Positions 9,179 to 20,743 of a stretch of 64,000 nucleotides of DNA are shown here, in pieces. The DNA is from Culex pipiens pallens (taxonomy: Eukaryota; Arthropoda; Insecta; Diptera; Culicidae): assembly GCF_016801865.2 (NCBI RefSeq), contig NC_068938.1:15162746-15226745 (forward strand), read 5' to 3'. The notes beneath the pieces are model-generated. The model made no database searches. It was not told where the DNA came from and saw only the letters and a program-made list of their open reading frames with translations. Position 1 is the stretch's first letter. Each line of letters begins with the position of its first letter. A program made the position numbers and the translations under genes.

Positions 9179-10223
9179 GACCTAGCACGATAAAATAGTC
9201 CTTTTTTTTTTTTTTTTTTGGGATGGTGGTCCAGCCGCACATCGTTGATGTTGAAACCTCTAAACTGGGCCCTCGTCCTGTCACGTCCGTCAGTAGTCTT
9301 GTCGTACATTACAACTAGAATCAGATCTGCCAATGAATTAGTACACTTCGACCAAATAAACACTGACGCTGTATGGATCTGACTCTAGAATAAATGTACA
9401 GTTGTGTGTTATTCATAAGTCCAACTTATTCAATTATTCATTTAAGTCCAAATATTCATTTGCTAACTACTTTGGATTGAAAATCTAAATTTTAATCTAA
9501 AATCCTCTAAACTTAATGTTCAAAACTAAACGTTCCTTTAACTGTTGTAATACTACTTCTATCAAAAAACAATAAAATTTATGAACTGATATACAAATAG
9601 GATAGAAATCGCGATTTGAAAAAGAAATGACCATTTACGTCAAAAGATCCGTAGTTCCTCGATTCGCAACAATGGTCGATACAACCATAATCCGAAAACC
9701 GTTAGTTCAACAGATCAACGAATTTTGTCCGATATCATTACATTATTGATTGATCAAGACTCTATGAACAATTTGACATAAACGAATGCCTAGTATTCTA
9801 CATCAATCAAAGTTTAATGACAGCATTACTCTAACTTAACAATTGCAACTAAATTTATCATCAAATAGATTTGGAAAGCATACAGATTTATTTTAAATGC
9901 TAATGCTAAGCAACAAATCAATTGTACTATCCTAAAGTCCCACCTAAATCCCACATTGTGATAGTGAAAAAGTCACAGAAGCAGCGGTGTCTTGTGCAAT
10001 TGTGATATTTTCACTATCGGAGAACTACCTAGTTCACGAAGACAGCTTATCGGTCAACGCTTAAGCCCTGGGGCTGCGACAAAGCGAGTTCTCGTAGCAT
10101 GAAGTGGTGTCCATAGTGCTTATAAAGAAGAATGTATACCCAAGTTTTAACTTATGCACTAGGATCAAATCATGCCCCTTGACTTTACAAGGCCCAGGGA
10201 CCTAGCACGATAAAATAGTCCTT
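9179..10223 (-). mobile_element. Unclassified poly(A) retroposon with 25-bp target duplication
   Basis: A perfect 25-bp direct repeat (starting GACCTAGCACGATAAAATAG) lies at 9179-9203 and 10199-10223. The 995-bp insert between them begins, on the minus strand, near TCCCTGGGCC and ends in an A tract (T tract on plus after 9203). This is the signature of target-primed reverse transcription. The last 60 codons before the tail are open on the minus strand but match no family I recognise. No reverse transcriptase is present, so it is a 5'-truncated LINE, a SINE-like element or a processed transcript. Confidence 0.75.
9960..10018. other. 59-nt hairpin inside the retroposon
   Basis: GATAGTGAAAA at the left end pairs perfectly with TTTTCACTATC at the right end, and the stem continues imperfectly (GTCACA with TGTGAT). 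It could be a structural element of the retroposon RNA. It is short for a microRNA precursor, and no expression evidence is available. Confidence 0.35.
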
Positions 10224-10455
10224 GTATCAATATTACCATTTAGAAATTTTTCTATTCTAGATTTTTTTTTTAAAGAGATCCTATCTAGCAAAATAATGTT
10301 TTTGGACCAATCTTGTGCGATATCTTGTGACACGACGTAAACTAAGAGTCTTTACAGCTCGTGCTTAATTTAATCATTCCTGACGTGAGCAGGATAGACT
10401 CTTTGTTTAACATTGGCCCAGTTACATTGTTTTTTTTTGCTATATGTAAGGTATG

Positions 10456-10538
10456 TGTGGCATCCTAAATATTAGTGTAGTTTAGGTAGACCGCTGGAAG
10501 CGTGTAGAGTCGTGAGTGTAGTAGTGCGCAGCTGAGAG
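10456..10538 (+). repeat. 5' LTR, first part
   Basis: This matches 26139-26221 of the 3' LTR except for one base (GAGTCGTG against GAGTTGTG). It ends at GCTGAGAG, the 8-bp site duplicated by the hAT insertion. The rest of this LTR resumes at 21391. Confidence 0.88.
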
Positions 10539-10699
10539 CAGGGATGCCAGATTTGCAGATTTCTCTGCAAATTTGAAGATTTCCGAAATTTGTTGCAGAC
10601 AACTTTTTTGTTGCAGATTTTTGCAGATATTTTAACGATGAGGTTTGCAAAAAAAAAAAAAAATCCTTATGTGACAATTTCTTTGAATAAGTTGAGTAA

Positions 10700-11005
10700 T
10701 GGGCTATCTACAATCACTTAGCTTAGAACATCTAAGTAAAGTAGTTACTTAGGAAAATACGCAACTTACGGCCGTCATCCACAATCAACTTAGAAATTTT
10801 GCTGGGCTGATATACGTTGCTATGCAGTTGTTTGTTTACCTTTGATATTGAAACGTCAACTTACCGTAGATTTTGAAATTTTTCAAACCATACGTCAGTT
10901 TCTAATTTGATTACTTTTCCATTGTAGAAGCTCGGCTTCATTTCCATTGATTCAAATTCCAAAGCTAAGTGAAATTGTCTAAGCTAAGTGATTGTAGATA
11001 GGCCA
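10700..11005. mobile_element. MITE with 25-bp inverted ends
   Basis: The left end GGGCTATCTACAATCACTTA and the right end (reverse complement GGCCTATCTACAATCACTTA) are near-perfect inverted repeats that continue as GCTTAGA. It is about 305 bp and AT-rich inside, with no coding potential. It is nested in the large hAT element just inside its left end. The target duplication is unclear. Confidence 0.7.
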
Positions 11006-11240
11006 TAACCCAACAGTACATAGCATTTACAAATTTAAATCAATCTTCTTAGGCCTACGTCAATTTTGATTACTGTCAAAATATGCCAACTTTTACCAAC
11101 TATTTTTTTAATCACTTGTCGGAAAAAAAAATTACAAATCAGATTGCGTGCTCTACAACATGGCTTTGGTGTACTCTACTGCAAGATTCCTACTCAAATC
11201 TTGATATTAAAAAGGTTGAAGTTGCTTGGCTTCAAGATAA

Positions 11241-11650
11241 TTCAATTGTAATTAATTAATTTCTGTTTCAGTAAATGTTTTCCAAGATTTTGGCTATTGT
11301 TGAAAAATGCTGTCCTAAATTATTTGAAGCAAATATTGTTGTTTACTTCATTGAATTTTCAGATTCTTATATGGAACAATTTTGAAAACATAATGGAGAC
11401 ATAAATAAGTTCAATTTGAGTTTTAGCATTTTTTAAATAAATTTCTTCATGTTTTGTAATAATTAAGAATTAACGGTGAATTAGATTTTCTACCTCTGTT
11501 AATTTTTAAAAACAAAAAAAAATGAAATGCGAAGTTACATAAGATTTTCAATGTGGTTTTCAAAATATTTTATAAGATTGCCTTCCATCGGATGGAGAAG
11601 TAAAACGTTGGTCCCGGTCTCAGTTGGCCGTTAAGTCATTCCGTAAGAGT
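11241..11650. repeat. Dispersed repeat, possible non-LTR retrotransposon 3' end
   Basis: The stretch from TTCAATTGTAATTAATTAAT to CGGATGGAGAAGTAAAACG recurs nearly identically at about 13926-14300 and 14686-15060. Only this copy continues past GTTGGTCCC into GGTCTCAGTTGGCCGTTAAG. The GC-richer end (CCTTCCATCGGATGGAG, itself a small hairpin) looks like a LINE 3' UTR, but no coding sequence is left to confirm this. The bases between it and 12928 are AT-rich and show no feature. Confidence 0.45.
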
Positions 11651-12927
11651 CGTCCTCCTGGTATATTGTTATTATAAGATTAAAAGAAAAATGTCCAATG
11701 GCAATTTCTAAATAAAACATTCAATTTAATTAAGATTCAATGATTCAAATATGATTTACATTCGTTTTAACCTAAGTCGCCAAAAATATTGACCAAAAAA
11801 ATAACGATGCTAAACTGTAGCGATTATGTATACATTCTTTTTAAAAGTTCAGTTTTCTTTTCGCGGGAAGCACAGGTACAATATTGTTCAATCTACATGA
11901 CACTTATGTGTGAGAAAATATTCCGGAGTTTCTCTTTTCATTGAGCCGGTACAGCCAAATTTTGTCGATGATTTTGTGCAGTGAGTTTTGTTTTTGATAA
12001 CCTATTCATTTTTGTTAGCTAAAAAAACTTATGACAAACAGCTAATTTCAATTTGTCAAAAAAAAAGAATAACCTAATCAGTTATAACAAATATTATCCC
12101 AATTCAATCAACAATGATGTTGCAAATGTTTTTTTGAGTTTTTGTCCCCTCTTTTCTTTTTATTTTCTTTTATAACTTATAAAGATGAATATGGAATGTT
12201 AAACGACTAATTACAAACGAATCATACATGAATATGATACCAAAGAAAGCTGGTCACTTTTTCTATTGATTTTTTTAGCACTTTCTGCATTACTGTTTTT
12301 ATCACAATACATATCTACAGATTTTTTTCGAAAATGTCCTGTAAACATATGAAAGACAATAGCTTATAGGACTTAAAAAAACTCTAGATATAAAAGAAAA
12401 AAGTCTTGATTTGTCTGGTTCTCTATACACCTAAGGCGTTCACATATAAAGAATGATTAGTTTAGTGTTTTCAAGTCACATGTTATTGTTGTCCTGTTTT
12501 TGATTTTGGGTTTGTGTTTCGAATCATTTCAAAATATTTCTTAAATTGCACAAAAACGTCAGTTGCATACTTTTTTTAATGCCTAATTTTTTATTTAATT
12601 GGATTGATTGAAATAATTATGATTCTTAATTTTGAAAGACTATTTAAATTATTATTTTAGTTTTAAATTGTTTTCCCATTGAAAATTCGGTAGCAGTGCA
12701 CACAAAATGATTTTTTAAAAATAAATATCATTTTAAAAACTATTGCAATCGATTTGGCTCACAGAAGGATTTAATGAAGATAATCTTAAAAACTTATAAA
12801 AATAAAATAAATCAATGCGTTAAGTTAACTGATAGGGCACAAGGCATAAGTTTTGATTTTTTTTTAAATATTTAATACGAAATCGCAAAATAGCAATACA
12901 AAGAAGGTATTGGAGGATGAATTAACC

Positions 12928-13240
12928 CAGGGGTGCCCAACCTTTTGGCCCTGCGGGCCAGATCTGATTTTTCAGAAGCTGTTGCGGGCTAGAACTAATG
13001 TTTGGTAAAAGTTGATAATGCAAATAATTTTTTTTTTCATAACAATATTTTCATCAGATCCTTTCAAAATAAACAAATAAACTAACTAGTGTTGCAAATA
13101 TGATTAATTTATTTGGATTATAAGAAAGAAAATCAAAGATATCTTACAAAAATGTGTTTATTTGATTTATTTTTGTTATGTTTTGTTTTGTTTAAAATAG
13201 TATTGCAATTGTTTTGTCGATTGCATTTGAATACAAATGG
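12928..13240. mobile_element. Left part of a hAT element (second copy of the 15439 family)
   Basis: It starts CAGGGGTGCCCAACCTTTTG and tracks the left end of the 15439-16368 element for about 300 bp. It then runs into the tandem-duplicated block at 13241. No matching right end with a target duplication was found, so the copy is truncated or rearranged. Confidence 0.65.
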
Positions 13241-15438
13241 TCGTAGAAAGTTTATAAAGTTTAATTTCCTCAGCACAACAATATATCTGGAGCAACATTT
13301 GAAAGGGGCGGTACGACATTGCTCTTACGGCCTTTCGTCCCATTTAAACGCGTGTAATGAAAGGCCGTAAGAGCAATGTCGTACCGCCCCTTTCAAATGT
13401 TGCTCCAGATATATAAAAAAATTAAATGCATTTTTTGCGTTATTGTGCATTTTTAATCAAATATTTTACAAAATATTTTAAAATGAATTTAAACACACAC
13501 AACATTTAAAAAGCTATTCTTCTAATTTCTTCAAACAATTGAATTTCAATAAAATAATATATTTTAAGGTGATTTCTTGACACATTTTTATACATTTTTC
13601 AATTTTTTAAAAATATAGGGTTTTTAAAGCATTTTTAATAAAATATTTTACAAAATATTTTAAAATGAATTTAAATACACGCAACATTTAAAAAGCTATT
13701 TTTCTAATTTCTTCAAACAATTGAATTTCAATTAAGCAATATATTTTAAGGTGATTTCTTAACACATTTTCAAACATTTTTCAATGTTTTAAAGGAGCCA
13801 ATCTCCTAACAAAATTTATTGCTTAAAAGTTTTATTGAAAACTACATCATTTTTTGCTTACTCATTTATAAGTAAATCAATTTTAATCAAATTCCTCAAG
13901 AAAGAAATTTCAATTCAATTTCAATTCAATTGTAATTAATTAATTTCTGTTTCAGTAAATGTTTTCCAAGATTTTGGCTATTGTTGAAAAATGCTGTCCT
14001 CAATTATTTGAAGCAAATATTGTTGTTTACTTCATTAAATTTTTAGATTCTTATATGGAACAATTTTGAAAACATAATGGAGACATAAATAAGTTCAATT
14101 TGAGTTTTAGCATTTTTTAAATAAATTTCTTCATGTTTTGTAATAATTAAGAATTAACGGTGAATAAGATTTTCTACCTCTGTTAATTTTTAAAAACAAA
14201 AAAAAAATGAAATGCGAAGTTACATAAGATTTTCAATGTGGTTTTCAAAATATTTTATAAGATTGCCTTCCATCGGATGGAGAAGTAAAACGTTGGTCCC
14301 AGTCGTAGTCGTAGAAAGTTTATAAAGTTTAATTTCCTCAGCACAACAATATATATAAAAAAATTAAATGCACTTTTTGCGTTATTGTGCATTTTTAATC
14401 AAATATTTTACAAAATATTTTAAAATGAATTTAAACACACACAACATTTAAAAAGCTATTCTTCTAATTTGTTCAAACAATTGAATTTCAATTTAACAAT
14501 ATGTTTTAAGGTGATTTCTTAACACATTTTCAAACATTTTTCAATGTTTTAAAGGAGCCAATCTCCTAACAAAATTTATTGCTTAAAAGTTTTATTGAAA
14601 ACTACATCATTTTTTGCTTACTCATTTATAAGTAAATCAATTTTAATCAAATTCCTCAAGAAAGAAATTTCAATTCAATTTCAATTCAATTGTAATTAAT
14701 TAATTTCTGTTTCAGTAAATGTTTTCCAAGATTTTGGCTATTGTTGAAAAATGCTGTCCTCAATTATTTGAAGCAAATATTGTTGTTTACTTCATTAAAT
14801 TTTCAGATTCTTATATGGAACAATTTTGAAAACATAATGGAGACATAAATAAGTTCAATTTGAGTTTTAGCATTTTTTAAATAAATTTCTTCATGTTTTG
14901 TAATAATTAAGAATTAACGGTGAATTAGATTTTCTACCTCTGTTAATTTTTAAAAACAAAAAAAAAATGAAATGCGAAGTTACATAAGATTTTCAATGTG
15001 GTTTTCAAAATATTTTATAAGATTGCCTTCCATCGGATGGAGAAGTAAAACGTTGGTCCCAGTCGTAGTCGTAGAAAGTTTATAAAGTTTAATTTCCTCA
15101 GCACAACAATATATATAAAAAAATTAAATGCACTTTTTGCGTTATTGTGCATTTTTAATCAAATATTTTACAAAATATTTTAAAATGAATTTAAACACAC
15201 ACAACATTTAAAAAGCTATTCTTCTAATTTGTTCAAACAATTGAATTTCAATTTAACAATATGTTTTAAGGTGATTTCTTAACACATTTTCAAACATTTT
15301 TCAATGTTTTAAAGGAGCCAATCTCCTAACAAAATTTATTGCTTAAAAGTTTTATTGAAAACTACATCATTTTTTGCTTACTCATTTTAATCAAATTCCT
15401 CAAGAAAGAAATTTCAATTCAAAATTTATGTTTTAAAT
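13241..15438. repeat. Tandem segmental duplication, 760-bp period
   Basis: TCGTAGAAAGTTTATAAAG starts units at 13241, 14309 and 15069. The second and third are exactly 760 bp apart and nearly identical. The third is cut off near 15420. The first is 308 bp longer because it contains a palindromic MITE (13285-13410) and an extra 180-bp internal duplication (compare 13450 with 13632). No coding sequence is present. High identity suggests recent unequal exchange. Confidence 0.75.
13283..13412. mobile_element. Perfectly palindromic MITE (54-bp arms)
   Basis: The arms 13283-13336 and 13359-13412 are exact reverse complements over 54 bp, with a 22-nt loop. The core starts CTGGAGCAACATTTGAAAGG. Unoccupied versions of the same site (CAACAATATATATAAAAAAA) are present in the sister repeat units near 14344 and 15104. 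This proves an insertion of about 124-128 bp with a TA or ATAT duplication. GC content is far above the surroundings. Confidence 0.82.
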
Positions 15439-16368
15439 CAGGGGTGCCCAACCTTTTGGCCCTGCGGGCCAGATCTAATTTTTCTGAAGCAGTGGCGGGC
15501 CGGAACTAATATTTGATAAAAGTTGAAAAAGTAAACACATTTTTTTTTCAATTTTCTTATGATTGGGTTCTTTTAAAGTAAATACATAAAAGAACTAGTG
15601 TTGCAAATATGATTCATATATCTTGATTTTAAGAATGAAAAACAAAGATAACATTCAAAAATGTGTTTATTTGACTTATTTTAATTTTTGTTTGTTTAAT
15701 TGTTTAAAATTGTATTGAATTTTTTTGTAAATTGCAATTAAATACCTTGATATATTTTTTTTTATTAAAAAAAATTTCATATTTCAATGATCGTAGCATT
15801 TTTTTGAAGTTTCGATAATTTTTTTAATATTTTCAAAATATTTGCGGCGATCTATTTTCAGTATGAATAATTTGATTTTTTAAGCTTTTCAAAAAAAAAC
15901 TTTATCAATAAAAAGTTGTTCTGGAAAAATACATTAGTTTTGCTTACTTATTTATTTAAAAAAAAGAAAATAGAAAAAAAAACTTCAATTTGAAGTAAAC
16001 ACAGTTAAAACTGAAAGAAATAACATTTAGTCTCTTTTTGTAAATTTTAAGACAACAATCCAAGTTTTTTCATAAATTTCACAATTTTACGAAATGGATA
16101 ATTTTGTTTTCCTGCACAATTTTTCAGTTAAAAAATATCAATATAAAAATTATAAGAGTAAAATTCAAACATGAAGAATGTTCTTATTATATGTTAAAAT
16201 TTGATCTCAAGCTTATTTTTGAAATTCAGACAATAATTTTATTTATTTAATACTTCATGAACAGCCTTAAGGGCCGGTCATAGAACTATTTTGAAAAGCC
16301 GTCGCGGGCCGGATGAAATGGCTTCACGGGCCGGATCCGGCCCGCGGGCCGGACGTTGGGCAGGCCTG
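15439..16368. mobile_element. Non-autonomous hAT element, 930 bp
   Basis: The ends CAGGGGTGCCCAACCTTTTG and (reverse complement) CAGGCCTGCCCAACGTCCGG are imperfect inverted repeats, followed by GGCCCNGCGGGCC at both ends. A perfect 8-bp duplication TTTTAAAT flanks it (15431-15438, 16369-16376), diagnostic of hAT. The interior is AT-rich with no transposase. Confidence 0.87.
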
Positions 16369-18206
16369 TTTTAAATAAACACATTCAAAACTGTTAGAAA
16401 ATTAATATTAGAGTCATTTTGTACAATAATCCGAGTTTTTTTAATTTTTGATATATTTCAATTTTGTACGAAATTGATAATTATGTTTTGGGACCAAAAG
16501 AAAAAACAGATCAAAACGACGTTAAATATTTATTTAATTTTCATTTTTTGTTTTGGTCCAAGTTTATCGAGGAGGAATATCGACAATAAAGTGTTGACTT
16601 TTACATGTAATTTTTTTAAGAGAACACATACAACTAAAGCGTCCGATTTCCCGTCCCGGGGAAAATATCGAGAGATTTCCCGAAAAAATAATATTTCCCG
16701 AAATTCTATCAAAAGTATGCATTTTTTTTAACTTTTTGGAACATTTTTTTGAATAAAAAATAATGAAATACCATTTACCATTTGAAAATAAAGTACCCCT
16801 TCCCGCCAAGGTCAAAATTAAGTTTCTTCTACGTTTTTGTTTACCATGACCAAATTAGATGAAAATTGAATTAATATCATTAAATGTCTCAAAGAGGGTT
16901 GTGCTAGAAGAATTAGGTTAATTTGTTTAAATTGTTCGAGAAATTTCAGTATAAAGTTGAAAATTTATATGGCACCAAGAGGGCGTAAAAGGTTTAAATA
17001 TGAAGCTACTGAACTACTTTATTGCTATGAAAATGATTTTAACCGAAGGTTGCATCATTTAAAAATCATTGAAAAACTTCTTCGTATTACACAAAAGCGC
17101 CCAAAAAATGCAAACATTCTTTCAAAAAACTCGCTCAAAATATTTGAAAACTTTGAGTTGTGATTGCATAAAAATTGTATTTAAAGTGAAAAAGATTATT
17201 AGGCAAATTAAATACCTATCTATTTATTTCCGAACTCAAACCAGTAAAATTTGATCTGGAATAAATATTTTCATTGCAACTTAATTATCAATATTATTCT
17301 TTATTATATTCTGTACATATTTCTAAGTTAAGATTTTTCTAGCTGAGTGCTCTTTTATGGAAAATATTGAGAAAAAACCCTAGAAAAAAATTATTTTTTT
17401 TACATTTTGTAGAATTATAAATTTAAAAAATATATATATTCTTGAAGTCGCATGTTTTTTATTACAGGCAGTCAAGGCATTAATTGATTCTCACGCTTAT
17501 TTTAACCATTGCTTACCACAAATTTTCAGCATGAGTTACTTTACAAAATGTAGAGCTACGTTTCAAGTTTTTTTTTATGTTTCAGAACATATTGTGTGAA
17601 ATGCCTAAAGGGTATATAAGTATAAACATTTTTACAAACTGTATTTTTTCCAGATCACTTCGGATGATTTTGGGGTCATACTCGAGCTCAAAGACCTACA
17701 ATAAGGCAAAGAAAAATTATTTTGAACGTGATTTGATTTTCCATAGTAAATTTTTTGCGAAGGCTTAAGAGATTTTGGTGTGGACTGTATTTTACAATTT
17801 TTAAAGTTTAGATTACAGATTTAATTTATCACTTGAGTTTTTAATATTGAATAATTCCCATATCTTGGCTCAAACTAAACCAATTTTAGTTCTCCTGGGT
17901 TCGTCCGCTCAGCTATCTAACACCGAACACGATGCATCGGAAAAACCTAGATTCCGGGTTCATGGCCGGAGATATTCCGGATTCTCCAGAGCCAGATTTG
18001 AACTACGTTATGGCCTGGTTATTTTTCTGATCACAAAAACATCAAAAAAAGTTGTTAGCGATGAACTTTTGAAATATTTTACCATCGACAGTCATATCTT
18101 TTTGTTAACTGTTTCATTATTATTTTTTTATTTATTAGGTCACTCAACCTTTAATAACAAGTAAAAAAGCGAAGCGAAGCGAACAATAAATTTTCATATG
18201 AATGAA
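16369..18206. other. AT-rich stretch with no supported feature
   Basis: Open frames here are 60-85 codons of low-complexity, Lys/Asn/Phe/Ile-rich sequence with no family resemblance. Short fragments such as CGTCCGATTTCCCGTCCCGG (16640) and a GC-richer piece at 17880-18010 look like old repeat remnants. Nothing can be named. Confidence 0.4.
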
Positions 18207-18427
18207 TTACCGTAATCTGGGGCGAATCGGGACTTCAGTCTGAATAGGGACAGCAGTTTTTAGAGCACTTAAAGCTTTTAAATTTGGAAATGGATGTACA
18301 CATTTTGTTGGTCTGAGTTTGTTCTAACCGAAACCAACCAGAAAAATCAAAATATTTTGCTCCAACATGGTTAAAACTGCTGTCCCAATTCGCCCCATGT
18401 GTCCCGATTGACCCCAGTTTACGGTTA
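18207..18427. mobile_element. MITE with GGGGCGAATCGGGAC-type ends
   Basis: The left TTACCGTAATCTGGGG and right (reverse complement) TAACCGTAAACTGGGG are inverted ends of a 220-bp element. The motif GGGGCGAAT(C/T)GGGACA appears at both ends in opposite orientation. A TA target is likely. The outermost bases match the ends of the elements at 40309 and 54293, although the inner motif differs. Confidence 0.65.
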
Positions 18428-18686
18428 GAATTCAGAGACCTACATTTGAAATAAATAAGAACTTTCGTATCAATTTAGAAAATTATCACATATGTATTTT
18501 TACAGCAAGATGCAACAATAACTCTTTTCCACTTATAAGAAGTATGATAATTTTGAAGTTTATGTAAATAACTGACATGACCATACAAAAAGTAAACATT
18601 CATATATAGCGGAATTAAAAGGAACAACTCGTCTCTTTGTATTCATATTCAAAATTATATTTATAATTACGTGAAATCAGCTTAAA

Positions 18687-20420
18687 CCTAGGGGCTAGAC
18701 AGAGTAAAAGTTTTTACCATCCGTTAATATATTGACGTTGTTATCGATATACTAGTTAATACTTTGACGAAAAATTGTTTGAACGTTCCCACCATATATA
18801 TCGATCGTGTTTGACAGATGATTAAAAAATCAAAACAAACATTTTTGCAACGATGAAAGAAACCGGCACCTTTTCGGTGAAACGGGAAAAAAATTGTTGG
18901 ACATGGAAATCCGTTCCGAGGGCATGTGAACCTGCTGGCGATGGGTACCGGTCTACAGCATTGAAATAAGAGTAATTCGAGCAGCTCAGCAGCTTTTTCC
19001 AGTGTTGATTGTAGAAGGAAGAATGGAAAAGATTGTCCGGAAGACATTCCGCTGGTGGGGTATTTGTTACGGGTGCGACCAGCAAGTACGCGGAAAGAAC
19101 GCCGATGGAACCGAGAAGGACAGCTTAGTTTTATGGCAAAGCACTGTTGTCACGGAACGGAACCAGTTCAGGAACGGACAGTTCGGTGATTTTGATGAAA
19201 AATGTCACGGGTCTTTAGACATCAGCAACCGGAAGGTGCTTGGAATGGAAAGTATTTTGGGTAAGTAAAAGATGAGACTTAGATTACAAATCATGTTTAT
19301 TTTTCCAGCCGCAATCGTGCCCTTCTCTCCTACATCCGAATTCTGCCAGAATAGACTGAAGATTACCCCGGGAATTCCCCACGAATAAATTTCGAGCCGG
19401 TTCCGGGGACTACGGAGGCCGTGCATCAGCTATCGAGGTGGCCATCTTTATGAAAGCTTTCCCCCTTCCAGCCTGATTAAGGTTGGTAGCGGGGAGTAAA
19501 ACAAAAAAGAAAATAGCATTTTATTCACAAAAAACTAATAATTGAAGAAATATAACACTTTATGAGATCATTGCTGAATTTAGTTTTTACAGAGCCGATG
19601 CCGAAGACGACCGAAGGGGGTTGACAACATCCGGGGTCGGTTGAGGTGCGGCGGCACTTGTGCCTCCTATTCCAACTTCTTATAATCGTTTGCAGGTATT
19701 TTTTTCTCCTGCTCCTCTCCCCGACGAACTGTTTCTGGACGCATTGGTCAGGGTTTGCCACATCTTCCGGCCAACGTTCGCCGTTGAAACGAAAAGCTCT
19801 CCTTCGGCGGGGTTATGTGCAAGTGCGTGAGATTTCTTTGCTGGCCGTCAGAATCACGATTTGCTCGGAAGAAACCGCTTCCTCCAAATAATAATCATCG
19901 TCCTCTATCGTAACCAGCATCGGTCGGGGCACCGGACAGCCAGCCTAGTCTTTTTCAAGACCCCTGCAGGGGGGGAAAATAAGAAAAACCAGTATTAACC
20001 AGTAACAAATGGCGAGCAATTTGCTAAGTTTTGATTTCAATTTCCAGCGGCCTTCAGTCGCTCATCCAGCCTGTTTTTTCGGCGCCTTCTTGCAATAATC
20101 ACAAACGCGCAGGATAACCTACTTACCATCTTTTCAGATTCAGCAAATTCGAATCAAATTTTCTTCAAAAACCGAGCACTTCGAAAACGAACCTTCATCG
20201 ACCGAACGCAACCAAAGCAATGAAAAAATGGCGTCCAACACGATTTTTTTTCTAACACGTTCAATGAGGTAGGGTGGGAAACCAAGGTTAGTTAAAACTG
20301 AGGTTAAAACGGTGAAAATTAAAAGGTGGGGTTTCGTCAATATATTGACGAAAAGTAAATAAACTGACCAACTATTTTAATGTACTGATAACGTGTTAAC
20401 CGATCTGACCACCCCCTAGG
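18687..20420. mobile_element. TIR element with GC-rich, gene-like cargo
   Basis: The ends CCTAGGGGCTAGACAGA and (reverse complement) CCTAGGGGGTGGTCAGA are imperfect inverted repeats flanked by CTTAAA direct repeats (18681-18686, 20421-20426). AATATATTGACG motifs sit near both ends. The 1.7-kb interior is clearly GC-richer than the surrounding DNA and contains intron-like signals, so it may carry captured host sequence. The TTAA in the target could suggest a piggyBac-like or Kolobok-like element, but the ends do not fit either cleanly. Confidence 0.55.
19023..19388 (+). pseudogene. Possible spliced gene fragment inside the TIR element
   Basis: An ATG at 19023 opens a frame to 19260, where a consensus donor (TTGG/GTAAGT) is followed 48 nt later by TTTTTCCAG (acceptor at 19308). 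The frame continues through the junction to a TAA at 19386-19388, which overlaps an AATAAA. A pyrimidine-rich TTTTTCCAG at about 18995-19002 hints at an upstream exon. The predicted product matches nothing I recognise. It could be captured host coding sequence or chance. Confidence 0.25.
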
Positions 20421-20485
20421 CTTAAACCGTTAATAGCCGTTGAAACAATCATTTCCTTAGATACAATATTGCACGAAATAATACT

Positions 20486-20737
20486 GTCCCGCCCGTGTGG
20501 ATCAATCGGACCGCGCACTGGACTCACAATCCAGAGGTCGACGGTTCGAATCCCGCGGCGGGCGCTCTAAAATTCTTTGTGTAAATATAGGTATTCGGCG
20601 CCGTCGCTCCGTGCCATACTTTCATACACTTAGGAGCCCAGGGCGGCGAAGTCCTTGTAGATAAAAAGGAAGACACTAGTGGTTGGTACTAGCAATGGTG
20701 GCCGACAGCTATAAAGTCAACTTCGTTTTTTTTTTTC
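20486..20737 (+). mobile_element. tRNA-Val-like SINE
   Basis: The head has an A-box-like TGGATCAATCGG, a CTGGA-CTCACAA-TCCAG anticodon arm (CAC, valine-type) and a perfect B box GGTTCGAATCC. The acceptor ends do not close into a tRNA. The body ends GGCCGACAGCTATAAAGTC followed by a T-rich tail. AATACT direct repeats flank it (20480-20485, 20738-20743). It is a transcribable SINE head, not a tRNA gene. Confidence 0.78.
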
Positions 20738-20743
20738 AATACT

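Noticed and set aside
20489..20565. tRNA-Val(CAC) gene
   Set aside because: The anticodon arm and B box are good, but the acceptor ends do not pair and the unit has a SINE body, tail and flanking duplication.
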